Origin: Temnopleurus reevesii
Taxonomy: Eukaryota > Echinodermata > Echinoidea > Temnopleuroida > Temnopleuridae
Direction of reading: 5' to 3'
DNA: 18,480 nt
Assembly: GCA_036244855.1 (NCBI GenBank)
Contig: BQKZ01009151.1
Location: forward strand, 1 to 18,480
Position 1 is the stretch's first letter; each line of letters begins with the position of its first letter. A program made the translations under genes and the position numbers. Shown piece after piece: positions 17,865 to 18,480 of this stretch. A model generated the notes under the pieces. The model saw only the letters and a program-made list of their open reading frames with translations, had not been told where the DNA came from and ran no database searches.

Positions 17865-18106
17865 TGGGTGACTTCAAGTACGGTGTACGGTGTTGGTGTA
17901 GGTGTTGAGAGCGCAAAACGGTCTATAAACCGAGGTCAAACACCGTTGGTCAGTTTACAGAAGTGATACAGAAACGACCTGAAATACGTCAGAATCTTGT
18001 GAGGTCTCCCGCAAACACCGATAGACTTCAAGTTTGGTGTTGAGGATGGTGTTGGTTTTGCTGCAACACCAACACCAGCGTTCAACACCGTACTTGAAGT
18101 CACCCA
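17865..18106. mobile_element. 242-bp element with perfect 22-bp terminal inverted repeats
   Basis: TGGGTGACTTCAAGTACGGT plus GT at 17865-17886 is exactly inverted at 18085-18106. A third, direct copy of the GACTTCAAGT...GGTGTTG end begins at 18024, so the element's right third is itself a hairpin. It is rich in GGTGTTGGTGT words. No target duplication is visible (left flank ACACACAC, right flank ATATTC) and there is no coding capacity. Superfamily unassigned. Confidence 0.85.
18024..18101. repeat. 78-nt near-perfect hairpin inside the terminal-inverted-repeat element
   Basis: Arm 1 starts GACTTCAAGTTTGGTGTTGA at 18024. Arm 2, read inverted from 18101, starts GACTTCAAGTACGGTGTTGA. After a 3/4-nt internal bulge both continue TGGTGTTGG-x-x-TTGC to an almost zero-length loop at 18062. 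About 32 of 38 positions pair. Confidence 0.85.
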
Positions 18107-18129
18107 ATATTCTTGAATACAATATTATC

Positions 18130-18310
18130 GCGTACATACATTTTAGCGAATTCACTGAATTCTAAATATACCTTGTATTTACATATTGGTAGGTTTTCAT
18201 TTTCATGTTTTGAATTATGTTATACATGTACATTGGTCTATTGGCATTACATTGAGTGAAAAGTTTGGCAACGTTCTGATCCCAAAATTCACAAAAATAA
18301 AATCCCATTA
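18130..18310. repeat. Dispersed repeat family, copy 3
   Basis: TTAGCGAATTCACTGAATTC, GGTTTTCATTTTCATGTTTT, TACATTGGTCTATTGGCATT and ATTCACAAAAATAAAATCCC parallel the blocks of copies 1 and 2. More diverged, same orientation. Confidence 0.6.
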
Positions 18311-18480
18311 AATTTGTTTAGCTTAAACAGAACAAAAGAAGCATGATCAAGTTATCAATACAAACGAAAAGTGAAGATATCAAACCCATAAATTGAGAAA
18401 TATTACAGCAGTTGTTGCTCCTACTTATGTATCAGTTTACCCTATCAAAAAATAAATGGCAAAGTAATCCCCCCCCCCCC
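18311..18480. other. AT-rich end of window with terminal C run
   Basis: No feature was recognised. The last ten bases are C; a homopolymer at a window edge can mark a difficult assembly position. Confidence 0.4.

Overview
The window looks like AT-rich nuclear DNA from a marine invertebrate, most likely an echinoderm or another invertebrate deuterostome. The evidence is a gene split into short exons with GT-AG borders, a tRNA-derived SINE with an ATT-repeat tail, many short non-autonomous DNA transposons, satellite-like arrays, and no bacterial-style reading frames. The species cannot be fixed from sequence alone.

One protein-coding gene is supported, on the minus strand. Five exons (8989-9059, 5980-6040, 4791-4838, 3260-3403, 2527-2619) join without a frame break. 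They encode 139 residues of a GAF domain, including the NK-x5-F-x3-DE signature of cyclic-nucleotide phosphodiesterase GAF domains. The end of this block resembles the GAF-B to catalytic linker of the PDE5/6/11 group, with PDE11 the best guess. Exons encoding the N-terminus and the start of this GAF domain should lie to the right. The HD-type catalytic exons should lie to the left. I found neither in the window. A partial, decayed copy of the 144-bp exon lies at 3560-3685.

The rest is intron or flanking DNA dominated by repeats. From left to right: a degenerate ~230-bp tandem array with a ~690-bp larger unit (about 200-2200), carrying two different MITE insertions; a TTAA-flanked 512-bp element (4096-4607); SINE pieces (about 4885, 8114-8391, 9484, 16780); a 176-bp MITE family in six copies (1325, 6206, 8755, 10501, 12007, 13763); an alternating ~137-bp satellite (10481-11313); a non-LTR-like 3' tail (about 11540-11710); a foldback element (12249-12424); a hAT-like element with matching target duplications (14255-14451); a ~105-bp tandem array with a small palindrome per unit (about 14838-16010); and a terminal-inverted-repeat element containing a 78-nt near-perfect hairpin (17865-18106).

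No transposase, reverse transcriptase, CRISPR array or rRNA gene was seen. The only tRNA-like sequence is the SINE head. The mobile elements appear non-autonomous.
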